Below are positions 37,951 through 50,015 of a DNA stretch of 64,000 nucleotides, one piece after another. The notes beneath the pieces were generated by a model. It was not told the origin of the DNA, made no database searches, and saw only the letters and a list, made by a program, of their open reading frames with translations. Position 1 is the stretch's first letter; each line of letters opens with the position of its first letter. The stretch lies in contig NW_024104408.1 in the NCBI RefSeq assembly GCF_003945595.2, forward strand, positions 124,001 to 188,000. Reading direction: 5' to 3'. Made by a program: the position numbers and the translations under genes. This DNA is from Pipra filicauda (lineage: Eukaryota > Chordata > Aves > Passeriformes > Pipridae).

Positions 37951-38439
37951 AGAAGCCCCATATATGCCGTGCTGAACAGGAAGGTTCTCAAGGGATAAAT
38001 TCCTCCTTTGCACCTACGACTCAGATCCCACAAACCTCTGAGAAGAGCCAGAGCTGCAGATAACTGCAAACTGCCTGAGCTGCCAGCCATGCCTTGCTGG
38101 GCTGAGAAGCTGCTCCACTTCTGAGTAAATATTGTTTATCCCTCATGAACACAGTCCTTTGAATGACATCTTTATATGCTGGGGCTTATGACAGTTTAGT
38201 AACAAGTTTTAATTTTTTGCTCATCAGCTTTCCTGTTCACATATCATCAGCATACGACAGCAGAGGATGTTAGGGAATCTAATTAGTAAACAATTCCATA
38301 CTGCTGATACAAGATGAAACATTCTTAAACCGATAAAAAGAGCACTTTAATCACTGTTGAATGACTTTCAATGCCAAGCGGTTTGTGCCATGTCAGAACA
38401 TAATTTGAGGAAGATTAGAGTACTATATAAAAGAATTAA

Positions 38440-38960
38440 TGTTAACAACTTCGTTAAAAAATGTCTTAAACAATGAGCCTGTCAGTTGTCACAGACTCTC
38501 CCTGATCCATTGTGATTAAGGCCCCCCCTCCCAACAATTTCAGCTGATAAACAATGCTAAAAGCGCTGGGCAACCTAAACATTTTTTTCCATGGGTCCGT
38601 CAGTTGTACAGGGTGCTAATCACCAGAGCTGGGGTCAGCCTTCTTTAACCTGCAACAAAGGCAGCGGGTTGCAATAATGAATACACAGGATAAAGAATTT
38701 GTGAGAAGCCCAACTGAATCTTTAATCATGCCTCAATGCCATTTCCGATCCAGTCAAACATTTGAAAGCTGCTAGGCAAGCACCACGCTATCAATCTTGC
38801 CAGCGTACGTAAAATTACCCAGGAATCTTGTTTTGGATTAAGTTGAAGAGTGTCTTAGTAATAAGGGTTCATCATTCTCTTCCGCAAATCATTTGTCAGT
38901 TTTGTAATACAATCTTCCACTGCAGCAGGGTGGGATTTATACAGCAGTTGCTGTTTATTT
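38440..38960. promoter_or_regulatory. Candidate conserved non-coding element
   Basis: Unique intronic DNA of balanced composition containing SOX-type (CCATTGT, ACAATG), FOX-type (TAAACA) and homeodomain-type (TTAATC, CTAATC) cores. Examples are GATCCATTGTGATTAAGG (about 38504-38521) and GCTGATAAACAATGC (about 38543-38557). It lacks transposon sequence and low-complexity runs. The call is by appearance only; no alignment was possible. Confidence 0.25.
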
Positions 38961-39790
38961 ATAGTTGAGGCTCAAAGATCTAAATTATCCATCCTTCTGA
39001 AATCCTTTGTTGAGTTGAAAATACTAAGTAGATACTAGTTCATAGGCATTTATTTCATAACTGCTAGCTGTCTATTTGTAACTGATGGCACTGAATACAA
39101 ATAGATATTGAATATCTTAGCAGTAAAAGAAAAGGGGTTCTTGAGATACAGTATATGGTAAAACCCTCATTAATGTAGGTAATACATCGGTTAGTATTCT
39201 GAGATACCATTTATGTTCCTGATAAGAAAACATATTACACAGTTAATGTTTAGTTTTTAGATTTGTCTACTTTCAAATGCATGTTTATTTTCCAAAATTA
39301 GATGCCTGTTCTGAAGTGAGTTTACATACCAAGCATATAAATAATAGAAACAAAGCCATAATTTATCTGTATATTTATCAACTATGAATGAATAGGATCC
39401 ACTCAACATTGCCTGCCAGGGAGGTGGGATCAGCTTATTTGAAAAGGAGGGTTTATTTTCTTATGAAAAATTAAGGATAAGGGCCAGTTATCTTGGTAGC
39501 TTAAGTTGAGCACAAAGCATTTTAAAAGATGGCCAAGGGAAAGAGGTGAATTCAAAATGACATAAGAGGCAAGTATTTGTGACAAGGGCCAGATTCAAAG
39601 CAAGCAGCTCAAGTGAAATAAAAGGCAAGTGCTTCCTTGAAAATCTTCAGGTTGTTCCTGTTATTCATATCAGGACTATTAGAGAAAGCCAACATAACAC
39701 TAAGACAAAAATATCAGATCCACACAAAGGCACTATGAGCATACCATTTGTACCTAAATAATTCATTACACAGCAGTGTGAAGATGAGGT

Positions 39791-39870
39791 AGAATCATAG
39801 AATTATTAAGGTTGGAAAAGACGACTGAGTCCAACCACAAACCTAACCTAATAACCAAGGTATGTTCCAG
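39791..39870 (-). repeat. CR1 LINE 3' fragment
   Basis: AGAATCATAGAATTATTAAG, GTTGGAAAAGACGACTGAGT and CCAACCACAAACCTAACCTAA match the antisense 3' end of another avian CR1 subfamily ('tcatagaatcattaaggttggaaaagacc...agtccaaccgt...cctaac'). The right edge is uncertain. Confidence 0.85.
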
Positions 39871-41691
39871 ATCGTGAAACCAATGGGGTCTCCCATAACT
39901 TCTCTGTGCCTCTGAAAAGCACCCTGAAGAGTTCAAATCCATTCTGCTAGAGAGGAAAAAACCCTTCACCAGCTGGCTTCTGTTATTCCTTGGAATAACA
40001 GACAAAATGATATGGAATTTGTTTCCACAATGATCAGTTCCAAATTGTCCAAACCAAACCCCAAAGTGACAGCTGCTATTTTACATTCCTCAAGCTCCAC
40101 GTCCACCTGGAGTGAATCAGCACAGATTTGCTACCTTCTTGGAGGCTCCACAGGTTGGAGCAGTGGCTGAGGATCTTCTCCATTGCTTGTTGTGAGCCTG
40201 ATGCTGATGCTCAGAGGGGAGTTGTGGGGCTGGGCAGCCCCACTCCGAGCTGTGGCTCAGCACCCGAGCTCCCCTCCTGGGAGAAAACTGCCCTCAGAAT
40301 GGATTTGTTTCCTTTTGGGATTGCTTGCAAATCCCCAGCTGGGATTTTCCTGCAGAGTTTTCTCAAACTATACTTATTCCTTTCTCTGTAATTTAAATTG
40401 GTTGTTTTTCCTATTGAGCTCAAGTCTTTGGGAACAACATGGAGCAAAATGACCTCTTCTAAAAAGCACTAGCAAGTCTAAATCCTCATGTTCTCATTCA
40501 GCCTTCGGGATACCCCAGTATCTCAAGTGTTTTTAGGAGCAATCTTAAGAGCTGTTTGGAGGTATCACCCATGGCTGAGGCCAGTTGTAGCTGAGGGAGC
40601 TACTTCTCAATGTCAGGCATTACTTTACTCCATTTCCTACTGGGATAACTCCAAGCTGTGAGGGATAGTCACTGTTCCTACAATGCACTGAACAAGTTTT
40701 GCCTGTGAGACGACAGAACTGTTCAGTTCCTGCAGCAGTCCTCTTACTCAGAGCAATCCCAAACACTCAGTTATCTTATGAGTAACACTCAGAATATGTA
40801 TGTATTAGTGTCCTGTAAGAAAATAGGATTCCTTGATTGCTTTTTCAGCCAGGAAATATGAAACTGAGACCTGCCTTTGCCGTTTTGGGTGAGTGTGAAA
40901 CTGAAATCATATCTGCAGCTAAAAAAATAAAACTTTGGAGCTGCCAAATATGATCTAAAACCCCAAATCAGGCTCAGTTGACTTCAGGTCCTATTTCCAC
41001 CCAAGTGCCAGCAGGAAAACGTGACCTGAACTGATGCTGTATTTACAGTCTTTTCAAAGGTCTCACCGAACCACATCTAAACCAGAGGTTCTCAACCACC
41101 TCCCCTTCCCCCATCACCACATTTAAACCAGCAAAGCATCTCTTAGAAGATAATACAACGGATAAACCAAAATCTATAAGGTCTGCTTTTTTCCTCTGAT
41201 GTATTCCTTTTTCAACTAATTCCCAACTACAAAGACTCAAAACTCCATCAGCTTCTCTACTTGCAAAGCATGGTTGGTTTCAAGCTGTAACTTTTCTTAG
41301 TGTCATTAAAACCCTTACACATTTACAGTATTCTTTACATACATTATAGGAGATAAGTGTGCTATGTTCTTTGAGTAAAGAAACTGCAGTAGTTCACGAA
41401 AGAGGATTTGTTTTCAACTGCTGAGGCATTAAGACTTAGTGATTATTTCAACTATTCAGTACATGCAGCTATATTTAACTTACATTCTGGGTTTTTAACT
41501 TTGCAAAAGAAATTGTGTCCATTGTAATAAATGTATTTTGATAATGCACCGTGTTGTTTGTGTTATGCAACACCCCGTATGTTCTCAATTACAGCAGTGA
41601 CAGAGCTTGAAAACTTCCAACCTCCAACATCCAGTGTCAAACAGATTGTCTGCAATCACTCCACAGGAGAAAAAAAAAATACAATACAGGA

Positions 41692-41925
41692 TGTGAAGTC
41701 AGAAGAACTGGGTTGATTTTTATCTTTTTGACTTTTCCTTTCCTAGTGAGTTTGGACAAGTCACTTCAGCTCCCTGTACCTCACTTTTCCAAGCTGTAAA
41801 ATGGAGAGAGTACTCTTATTTACCCACCTCACAGGGGTGTTGTGAGGAGTAGTTCACATTTATGGAGTGCTTTCATGCTTACTGTGGAAAAGCACTGTGT
41901 AAGTATAAAGTGCTATATTATTGTT
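41692..41925 (+). repeat. MIR-like ancient SINE, nearly full core plus 3' end
   Basis: This is the best-preserved MIR-like copy. TGAAGTCAGAAGAACTGGGT is followed by TTTGGACAAGTCACTTCAGC, CTGTACCTCACTTTTCC, AAGCTGTAAAATGGAGAGAG, CACCTCACAGGGGTGTTGTG and GGAGTAGTTCACATTTATGG. It ends with AAAGCACTGTGTAAGTATAA and AGTGCTATATTATTGTT. Order and spacing follow the MIR consensus, including the LINE-derived tail of the amniote-wide subfamily. It is antisense to WWOX. Confidence 0.85.
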
Positions 41926-43787
41926 AAAATGTGTACAAGATGTACAACAAGGTTGGCAAAATAGCTGACAAAAATGTAACTACCTTTCAAAATCATGCCT
42001 ATTTTTCTCTGTTGTATAAACTTAATTCTTTAACCTGTGAAGCTGTCTGCTACTCCAGACCCTGTTCCAGCCTCTTCCCTCTCTCACCCTGTTTCATTTT
42101 GCCCAACTCACAGAGAACTTGGTAAAACTCTTTACTTGCCAAAACACCATTGAGTATCAAAAAATGGATACTTTAGAGGGAACCAGTCCCTAAAAGGGCA
42201 TTCATCTCTCCTACCCTTTGCATATGCTAGGCAGAGCCATCATGGCATACCAGGAGTGGGATTCAGTTGCCTAACATGGATCTTAAGACATCTGAGCTGC
42301 CTTAGGATATCCCACGTGCTCCACAGCTGTCTCTCAGAAGGGCACATATTTCTCATAGGTCTGGTATTGTAGCTGCCAGCCCCTCACAGATATCTCAGCT
42401 GAAACCATACAATGGTTAAGACAACAGCAGACTGTGCAATGTAAATGCTTTTACCACAGCATCTGGGAGGGAGCTGGTTCCCACAGGCAGCACCGTATTA
42501 CTTTCTTTTCCAGTATCTTATTAAAGTCCACAATCAGCTTCTGAAAATTGTGTCAAGGCTGACACAGAGCTATCTTAAGCTCCAAAAGCTGTAATGAAGC
42601 CCGTGGCTTTCTCTTGCTCCACCGGCATTTGAGGGCAGGAGCAGCAGCACACCTCGCAGGCTGCTGGCCCTGGCCTCTTTACCCACACCACATTTCCAGG
42701 CAGATCACTGCTGTCTTTCCTTCTCCTGCCCACTGAACTCCTGTTCACACCTGATTTACACTTTTAAGACATCGTTGCTCCACTGAAGTGGCAGTTTTGA
42801 ACACTGCATGCAAATTTCTATGATCTTTTCCTCTCCCAGGCCGGTACGGAGCAGTGGTGCGATCCTGCACGCTTCTGCTCATGCCTAGATTTGGGAAAAT
42901 TCCCTGAGGAAAATTATCAATCCTTATTTTGGAGTTTAATGGGGTAAGGGTGAGATCAGGTTGACCATAAGATGCTGCTGTCCATTCCTTGCCACCTGCC
43001 CTGTGTGCCAACACTGGTCAGTGCAGTGAGAAGCAAAGAGCATGTAGGGGACAGTCCTTGGGCATCCCAGCAGCCCTGCTGGGGGCTGATCATACCTGAA
43101 AATCCACTCCAGCTCACTTTCTGAGCTTTTGTGATGCACATTTATACAAACACGAGTCCTATCACAACTTGTCGGCCACTGTCAAAATGGAAATCCTACG
43201 GAGGACGTTGGAAATCCTCCTGAGACACATAACCTGCCAGCTGAGGGAGGATTCTTCCAGGCAAGGGTAATTTGAAGAGTTGAGCAAACAGGTTGTTGAC
43301 AATAAACACATCCTGCCAAAAAGAGAGATTAGATGTGCTGCTGCAACTAAATCATCAGAATTGGTCTGGCTGGTGTTTGGGCATACGTAGGTGGGAGTTC
43401 ACTGAAATCACTTCTGTTATTAACTTATGCTGAATTGAAATGTTTTATGTTTTTAATGTACCTAACTTTAATTATATATATACTTTATATAAATGTATGT
43501 ATACAAACGGGACTGTATATGCTGTATATATTTATATAGCTTTTTAATACTATTACTAGTCCAAATTTAGACTTTTTCATATTGCAAAGAATGCCATTGC
43601 AATGCTGACATTTGGCTTCCTCCTTCATGCACAGATAGTTTTTTAGACTGATTTCTATATCAGACATGAGTGGAAAAAAACCACCACACAACATAATGCT
43701 TTTTAAGCAAGTGACCTTTTGGGACAGATATTTAACAAGCTGTTTGTTTAGGTTTTAAAGATAAAAGACTGTTTTTTCATCTGTTGA

Positions 43788-43829
43788 TACACACACATAT
43801 GCACATACAAACACGGACACACACACACA
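43788..43829. repeat. Imperfect CA microsatellite
   Basis: An interrupted ACACAC tract with CATATG, ACAAACACGG and a final ACACACACACAC block. Nearby, 43470-43545 is TA-rich with TATATA runs. Confidence 0.85.
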
Positions 43830-45005
43830 GTTCAATAATACAATGCATTGAAAAACCACAGGGTGTTATGATGGGGAAGTACCATGGTAAGAAAGTAGCT
43901 ACTAACTCTGTCTTCCAGAAACTAATTAAGGGAATGTATTTTGCAATAATACAGATCTAGCAAACAGGCCTCTAAAGTCTAGGCTTAGAGCTGTAAGCCA
44001 GGCACTCCTGTATTATGTATGTGTGATTTTCATAGATAGCCTGCTGTAAAGTGTGCCCTGTTAGTGCATCTTTCAGGCTCAAAGACACTGGCCTTGTTAA
44101 TATTTCATTTAGTACATACTGTAGAGTCTCATTTATATTACTTCTATAATTAATGGTGATAGCTTAGGCACTGCCTTTACAAGGAGAGATCCCTGTATGT
44201 TGGTCAATGGATAATGAGAAACAATAGATATTTCATTCACCAGCAGCTTGTTGCTAGTTAGTAGGAAATTATCGTGTGTACTGTTGCTTTAATTGCCAGG
44301 GTAAATAATGCCGCCGCTGTGTTAGTGAACATTTTAAAGCACTTGATTCAAATAGACTAGAAACAAAACACAAAAAAAAAATTACCTTTATTATGCTATA
44401 CCTTAGCATAGGGAGTTAAAAAGGTATGTCTTAAAACATTTGCGTTCTATCATGCAAATATATCTTAATATGCATGTGCTGACTATTCAACTACTGTATT
44501 TTAGGAAATACAATTATGCTGCCTTTCTCTTCTTCTATGTAGACTGTAAATAACTGTAGATCTTTCTCTTGTTTTCCCATGTAAATATATGTAAATATTA
44601 ACAAGCTATGCATGCTGATATTCTAGGCAATTTCAGGTACTTTTATAATCTGAAGGCATGTACTTGAACTGGTTTGTTAAAAAAAAAATCAACTCTCTCA
44701 AATCCTTTAAAGCTCATTAGAAATTAAAGATTTCTTACTAGACTGGTTCCTTCAATCTCAGTTGCTTTTTTGTTTATTTTTTCCCCTGCTTTGCCAATGT
44801 TGTCCCCCAAGACCTGCCACCAAGGATACGTATTCCAGGGCTGTTTCCTCCAAAGCATGAGGTCCCATCTCAGGATATGATTAATTCCCCAGCTGAGGAT
44901 GTGGAACATTTAAATTCAACACCATCCCTGTTTGTAAATCTCAGCAGAGACTCTGAGAGGAGGGAAGTCTCTCCCCTTAGTTCTGATCTCTCCCTCTGTT
45001 TAATG

Positions 45006-45108
45006 ATCGCAGAACCATAGAATGGTTTGCGTTTTAAAGGAACCTTTAAAGATTATCTAGTTCCAACTCCCTGCTATGGGCAGGGACACATTCCACTAGA
45101 CCAGGTTT
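45006..45108 (-). repeat. CR1 LINE 3' fragment
   Basis: ATCGCAGAACCATAGAATGG, GGAACCTTTAAAGATTATCT, AGTTCCAACTCCCTGCTATG and GGCAGGGACACATTCCACTA then GACCAGGTTTGA follow the antisense CR1 3' end. About 100 bp are retained. Confidence 0.92.
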
Positions 45109-45512
45109 GATGATTTCTACTTCGTTTTCTCAATCCATAATCCATCAAGCCAGGATCTAATACCACCAGTGCCAGGACTGGGGTTTGAGGGCAGATGCTG
45201 CCACAGCCAAGAGCAGTCCCCATGTCTGGTTGTGCTGCAGACTGGCTGCTCAGTCAGACGTGCTCCTCTGTTTGAACATGCTCTTTATGTTTCTCTTCCA
45301 GCATGCTTATGACTTTGACAGACTGTGAAAATAGTTTGATAAATAGCTTGATAAATTTCTCCATCTCTTCCCTTCAGTGCTGTAACACTGTTTGTGGGAG
45401 CCTTTCAATTGTAGGAGTGTGAACAAAAAAGAAATTACCTAAAGCTTCTAAATCAAGTCAACTCCTGCATACAAATTTGGAGACAAGGTTTCAGTTTAGC
45501 TCTCTTCTTCCT

Positions 45513-45514
<2 letters not shown>

Positions 45515-45565
<51 letters not shown>
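45515..45565. repeat. Poly(T) run of 51 nt
   Basis: An uninterrupted run of 51 T on the plus strand, preceded by CTTCTTCCTTC and followed by GTTCC. On the WWOX sense strand it is poly(A). Avian CR1 elements do not have poly(A) tails, and no retroposed body is recognisable next to it, so it is best seen as an expanded homopolymer. Confidence 0.95.
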
Positions 45566-45566
<1 letters not shown>

Positions 45567-46922
45567 TTCCTGTAATAAATGAAGATTTCTCTGAGGAAAA
45601 GGGTAAGAAGCAAAAAGAGATGCATTTATACCCCAAGAGAGTAAAGGAGAGGAAAAAAAAATCCCCTTTGCATTATCTATGGAAACTAAACACAATGACA
45701 ACTTTTTAATTGAGAGAAAACAGCTTTCATGTCTGAAGATGTTTTTTCCAGAGTAGATGTATGAGAATAAACACATTAATTGACAGGATCTTCATGACTT
45801 TTTAAGTTCCTCACACTTATCTTGGTGTCTGGGGAAGATCTCTTTCCAGACCCTGAAGTCTCTTTCAAGATGAATGTTTAAAAAGCTGAGCTGACATGGG
45901 CATTACATTCAAGTGCAAGCTGTACTATTCTTTAGTAGAGGGCGTAGAAATGGTTCATAGGATTATTATCTTTCTACAGACAAAACCCATTACCTTCACA
46001 CTAGGAGGGAAAAGCTAGTTTTTAACTTATATAAAACGGAATCAATTATCAATATCTTTGCATGGTTTCCCAGCTCTGCTGGAGAGCAGTCACAGAGCTA
46101 AACACACAGAGCCATTTGGCAGAAGGGTTCCTTCCTACGCCGGGCTTCTTGTTACACCTTTCATTTAATAAAATCGCATCTGCAGAAGCAAAAATAAGTA
46201 GCAATGATTTGTATGCAGGGCCTCCACCCTGGATGTCACAAAGGGGGACGGGAATCACATTTGCAGACCGATCGCCCGGCTACTGTTAGTCGAGACTTCT
46301 TCCCAGTAAAAAGTGAACACGCGAATAAAAAGCAGCCAGCGATGCAAAGTCAAACACAGTGGTGAACAGCAGTACAGGTCAGAGCATCCATACATACAGC
46401 CTGTTGTCTTTGCTGTGGGAAAAAGTGCTCCTTCAGCAACCTCCACCATATAATCCTCGCCATCCTGCCTCTGAGTAATCCTTTTGCTGGCTTTAACAGT
46501 GGCTTTTCATAGGTGCTTATGTTACCAGTGAGAAAAGGAAAGCCGGAAGGTAAGTGGTGGCTTTTCATGGTGAAGAAGTCCCCACGTGCCCATGGCTTTT
46601 AAACTGCAACAAATAAAAGTCTTATGTCTTTCAGTAGACAATGTCTAACCTAGTTCAAATCTGCGTTCCTTCAGCAGAGAGATGGATAAGGTCATCCTTG
46701 AAAAATTGTGTCCCCAACTACTTCACTAACACAGGCAAACTCAGAAGCACATAGAGGTGCAGTTTGTGCAATGTATGTTAAAACATAATACTGCAGAAGC
46801 TGGCAGTGGTGTTTGGGAAGGAAATGTTCATTATTAGACTCTTATCTGTTTATCCCATTCACGAGATCTGCTTCTACAAAGCTCATAATGATAAATGGCA
46901 CATTTGCAAATTATCTTCTGAG

Positions 46923-47229
46923 TGCTGATGAGAAATCAGCAACCTGCAAGTTACCGTGACTTTGAATGAGTACACGCCACTGCAAGTCTCGTTTGCTGAG
47001 ATGCCTGCCAAATGAGTGCATTAGTATATTAGGAATCTAATAAATTGACTAACAAGCATTTGATGAAAAATAGCTGTTCCATCCGTTACAGTTATCATCA
47101 CCGCCAACAAGGCTACTGGGGTTGGGATTTTGAAGGCACCAGCTGCTGATAAAAGAGTTGTTGTCGTGCGGTGCCACGCTCTCAGCAGCATTTCCCTCCC
47201 TAACTGTGCATTGTAACAAACTCTCAGCA
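46923..47229. promoter_or_regulatory. Candidate element with six MAF-type half sites
   Basis: The hexamer TGCTGA or its complement TCAGCA occurs at 46923-46928, 46936-46941, 46994-46999, 47144-47149, 47182-47187 and 47224-47229. TGCTGA is the half site of the MAF recognition element (TGCTGACTCAGCA). The first two are arranged as in that palindrome but are 7 bp apart instead of 1. About 0.15 occurrences would be expected by chance in 307 bp at equal base use. The surrounding DNA is unique and repeat-free. Function is inferred. Confidence 0.35.
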
Positions 47230-48039
47230 AGACATAGGACCTTCTTTACTTAAGTTTTCCTCTGCCTCTTCATGACACTTATGAGGATTTAAACCACTGC
47301 AGCCTTACTCAGCCTTGTCTTTTCTCTTTCCACCACAAAAAGTAAGATGTTGGGTTTCTCTGTCTGGAAAGGAGCTGGAGGAGACACTTTCTGTTGTACG
47401 GCTCAGCACTGTTCAGACATCTGAGACTGTTCACCATTCATAATATGTAAAATTTAAGCTCGTTAATTATGATCACAAACATGAGACTAAAGGACAGAGA
47501 AGGCTTTGGCTACATTCACATCCAGCAGAAAGGCACCGCATTATTTAATGTCATGCAATCAAATTAGTTTCAGGAGTGGCTCAGAGTCCTACTTCTAACT
47601 CAGGGTCCACATGGAAAAATTCAGAAAATAAATCTTCACACAACACTTCACTTGTGTCATTCACTGCTTTGCTGGGTATTTAGGAAGACCAGTTCCTTTC
47701 CTGAGTAAAACTGATGAGCTCCCCTCACGCAAACATCCTCCCGGCCTGGGAAGGAGCAAGCAACCACCACGTTCAAACCCACAGGTCCTGCAAAGCAGAA
47801 ACAGGGTAACTAAACCCCAGGGTTAACTGTGTCCAGAGCCCTGGGGGAAGGTTTGGCTGAGCTCCCCAGCAGCCCCACACAGCCCACCCGATGCACTGTG
47901 GGTGTTTGCCACTCCTCCCGCCCGCGTGGGGAGAGGGCAGCACATGGCTGATCACAGCTACGCTCTGTCCTGGCAAAGCCTGGTTGAGTAAATTATGTCT
48001 TTTCAGGATAATTAATTCTAGTAAATGCAATACACCCTT

Positions 48040-48500
48040 ATATTCAAGTTTCAAAAATCTTCTCCGTGCCGCTTAATTTCTTTAAAGTAGAGAGGAACCC
48101 AATTCATTACAAACGCCCATTTATCGTCTGCCGACAAATCCCGGTGAACACTTTAAAACTACACACACGTAAGAAAAGCTCCTTCTGCACCTTCCCAAAT
48201 TGCATTTCAGCTTTTACCTGAGACATTTGCAAGATCCCCCAACTCTGTCAACAGTCGCTCTCCAGTTTTGTTTAGCTTATCATCAACAGACTCTGCTTTT
48301 GTGAGTGGACAAGTCATTTGAGTGTGCACCACAGTTATAATGGCCTGACTGACAGCTCAGCCAGATAAACACGAGAGAATAACAGACGTAGGAACAATCT
48401 GGGTATTCATTTTGTCCGTTCAACCGGGTTGAAAGGATTTGCCAGCCAAGGGCACAACACTTCAGGCTAATTTGCTCAGCCAAAGCGCTGCCGGAGTGTA
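48040..48500. promoter_or_regulatory. Candidate conserved non-coding element
   Basis: Unique intronic DNA with retained CpGs (for example within TTATCGTCTGCCGACAAATC and TCCGTTCAACCGGG), homeodomain-like and GATA-like cores (CTTATC, AGATAA), and no repeat content. CpG retention in otherwise AT-rich intronic sequence suggests constraint or low germline methylation. The call is by appearance only. Confidence 0.25.
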
Positions 48501-49972
48501 AGGCTGCAAGCAGATGACTGGTGTTGGGGAGATCGGCGTCCCCAGATGAGGTACTTATTATTCACCTCTGCCTCACGGGAAATGAAAGTACTATTTATTC
48601 AAAGCATCCATTTGAAAGAGGAAAACATATAGAAATGAACTTTGTTACAAAACTTGAACCCTTCTCACTGCTTCCCCACTTCTGCATTAATTCCACCTTC
48701 TTGTCCTCGTCCATGTGGTTCCGCACACTGCAGCGTTTCTGTTTTCTTGCTTCTCCTTTCCTTCTCAAATATTTTCCTTAGCCTTGTCTCCTGCAGTTCT
48801 GCCCCGATATCTGACACAGGGGACCTTTTCTTTGCTGTTCATCTTCCATTTTTGTGCTATATGCACTCGGCTCTGCAAACCTCAGAGGCTCAGCTCTGTT
48901 CTCACAGTGTCTGTGTTACAGCAGTGGGTGTCTGGGATATCCTGGCTGCATCTCACACGTTAACTGCAATCTTTAGGCCACTATTAGCCCCATACTCCAA
49001 GGGGAGCCATGTGGCAGCAGTGTGCTGCATCAGTCACCACTCTGTTACAGAGCCAAGCGATGCAGGGCCAGTGAAGTGACGGTTCTGTCCTTGTTAAGGA
49101 GAGTTGTGCCTTGCACATTTTAAGCATCCTGAGTTTAGAGTGACAGAGCTACAAGTTCACCTGCTAATCACGTAAAAATAAATGATGGGTAGAACAGCCA
49201 AGCTTGTACTAAGAGGTAAACACCACTCTGACATATTCCCTCAAGCAAGCAAACAAAATAATAACAGTTTGCAGCAGAGGTTTGCAAGTTTGCTTCCATT
49301 AATTAAGTTCCATTTTCCAGCATCTTGAGTTTTAAGACGTTTTCTCCCGGACTGATTTCAATAGCTCCTTCTCCCACTGAAAAGCAAAGGCCAAAAGCAC
49401 GGCTCTACTGGCTTCATCCAGCTGTGGAGCTGAGACATGAGGTGTAATGGGGTGGAGGTAAATCTCTGAGCGTTTTAGGAGGCCAGTGTCCCAGCAGAGC
49501 ACCCACAGCCTGAGCATGGCAGGCTGGGAACAACGGCCCTCGCAGAGGTGATGCACTAACAGCCTCAGACACATCACGGGAGGAATGTAAAGTGCACCTG
49601 ACATTTCTTTTGATCTACTCCTAAGAAGCATTAAAAGGCACATTAATGTGCTGCTTTAGTGCGTGTTCAATGTGATAGTTGGAGACATAACTGAGCCTTT
49701 CACAAAAGTCTAATTGGGGAGAAGAATAAACTTATTGTTTCCTCCTCTGGACATGCACCCTAGAACATAGGCAGAGTTGACATTTGCATGAAGTATGTTG
49801 CTGTTTTGCATTTTAAATCCAGGCATGCTAACTGTAGGTTGAATGATCACTTTGACTATTATTAGGAAATCAGTACATGTCCAACAATAATTCTACAGAT
49901 GCAGTAACTGATATTGCCCACTGGCAGGTTATCCTTCTCTAATGCTGAAATTCAAATGTGCATGTTTATATT

Positions 49973-49980
<8 letters not shown>

Positions 49981-50012
<32 letters not shown>
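49981..50012. repeat. (TA)16 microsatellite
   Basis: Thirty-two nucleotides of perfect TA alternation, preceded by TACATACA and followed by AATTGC. Perfect TA repeats of this kind are flexible and can extrude cruciforms. Confidence 0.97.

Positions 50013-50015
<3 letters not shown>

Noticed and set aside
41072..41092. Possible hAT-Charlie terminal repeat (CCAGAGGTTCTCAACCACC)
   Set aside because: The similarity is one terminus long and no matching opposite inverted terminus or target duplication was found.
42236..42325. Possible ancient repeat (GGGATTCAGTTGCCTAACATG ... GCTGCCTTAGG)
   Set aside because: It faintly resembles TTAGGTGCCTAA-type reptile repeats, but the match is too weak to call.
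45453..45776. 107-codon minus-strand open frame with a poly-lysine run
   Set aside because: The lysines are the poly(T) run read as AAA; no protein is implied.
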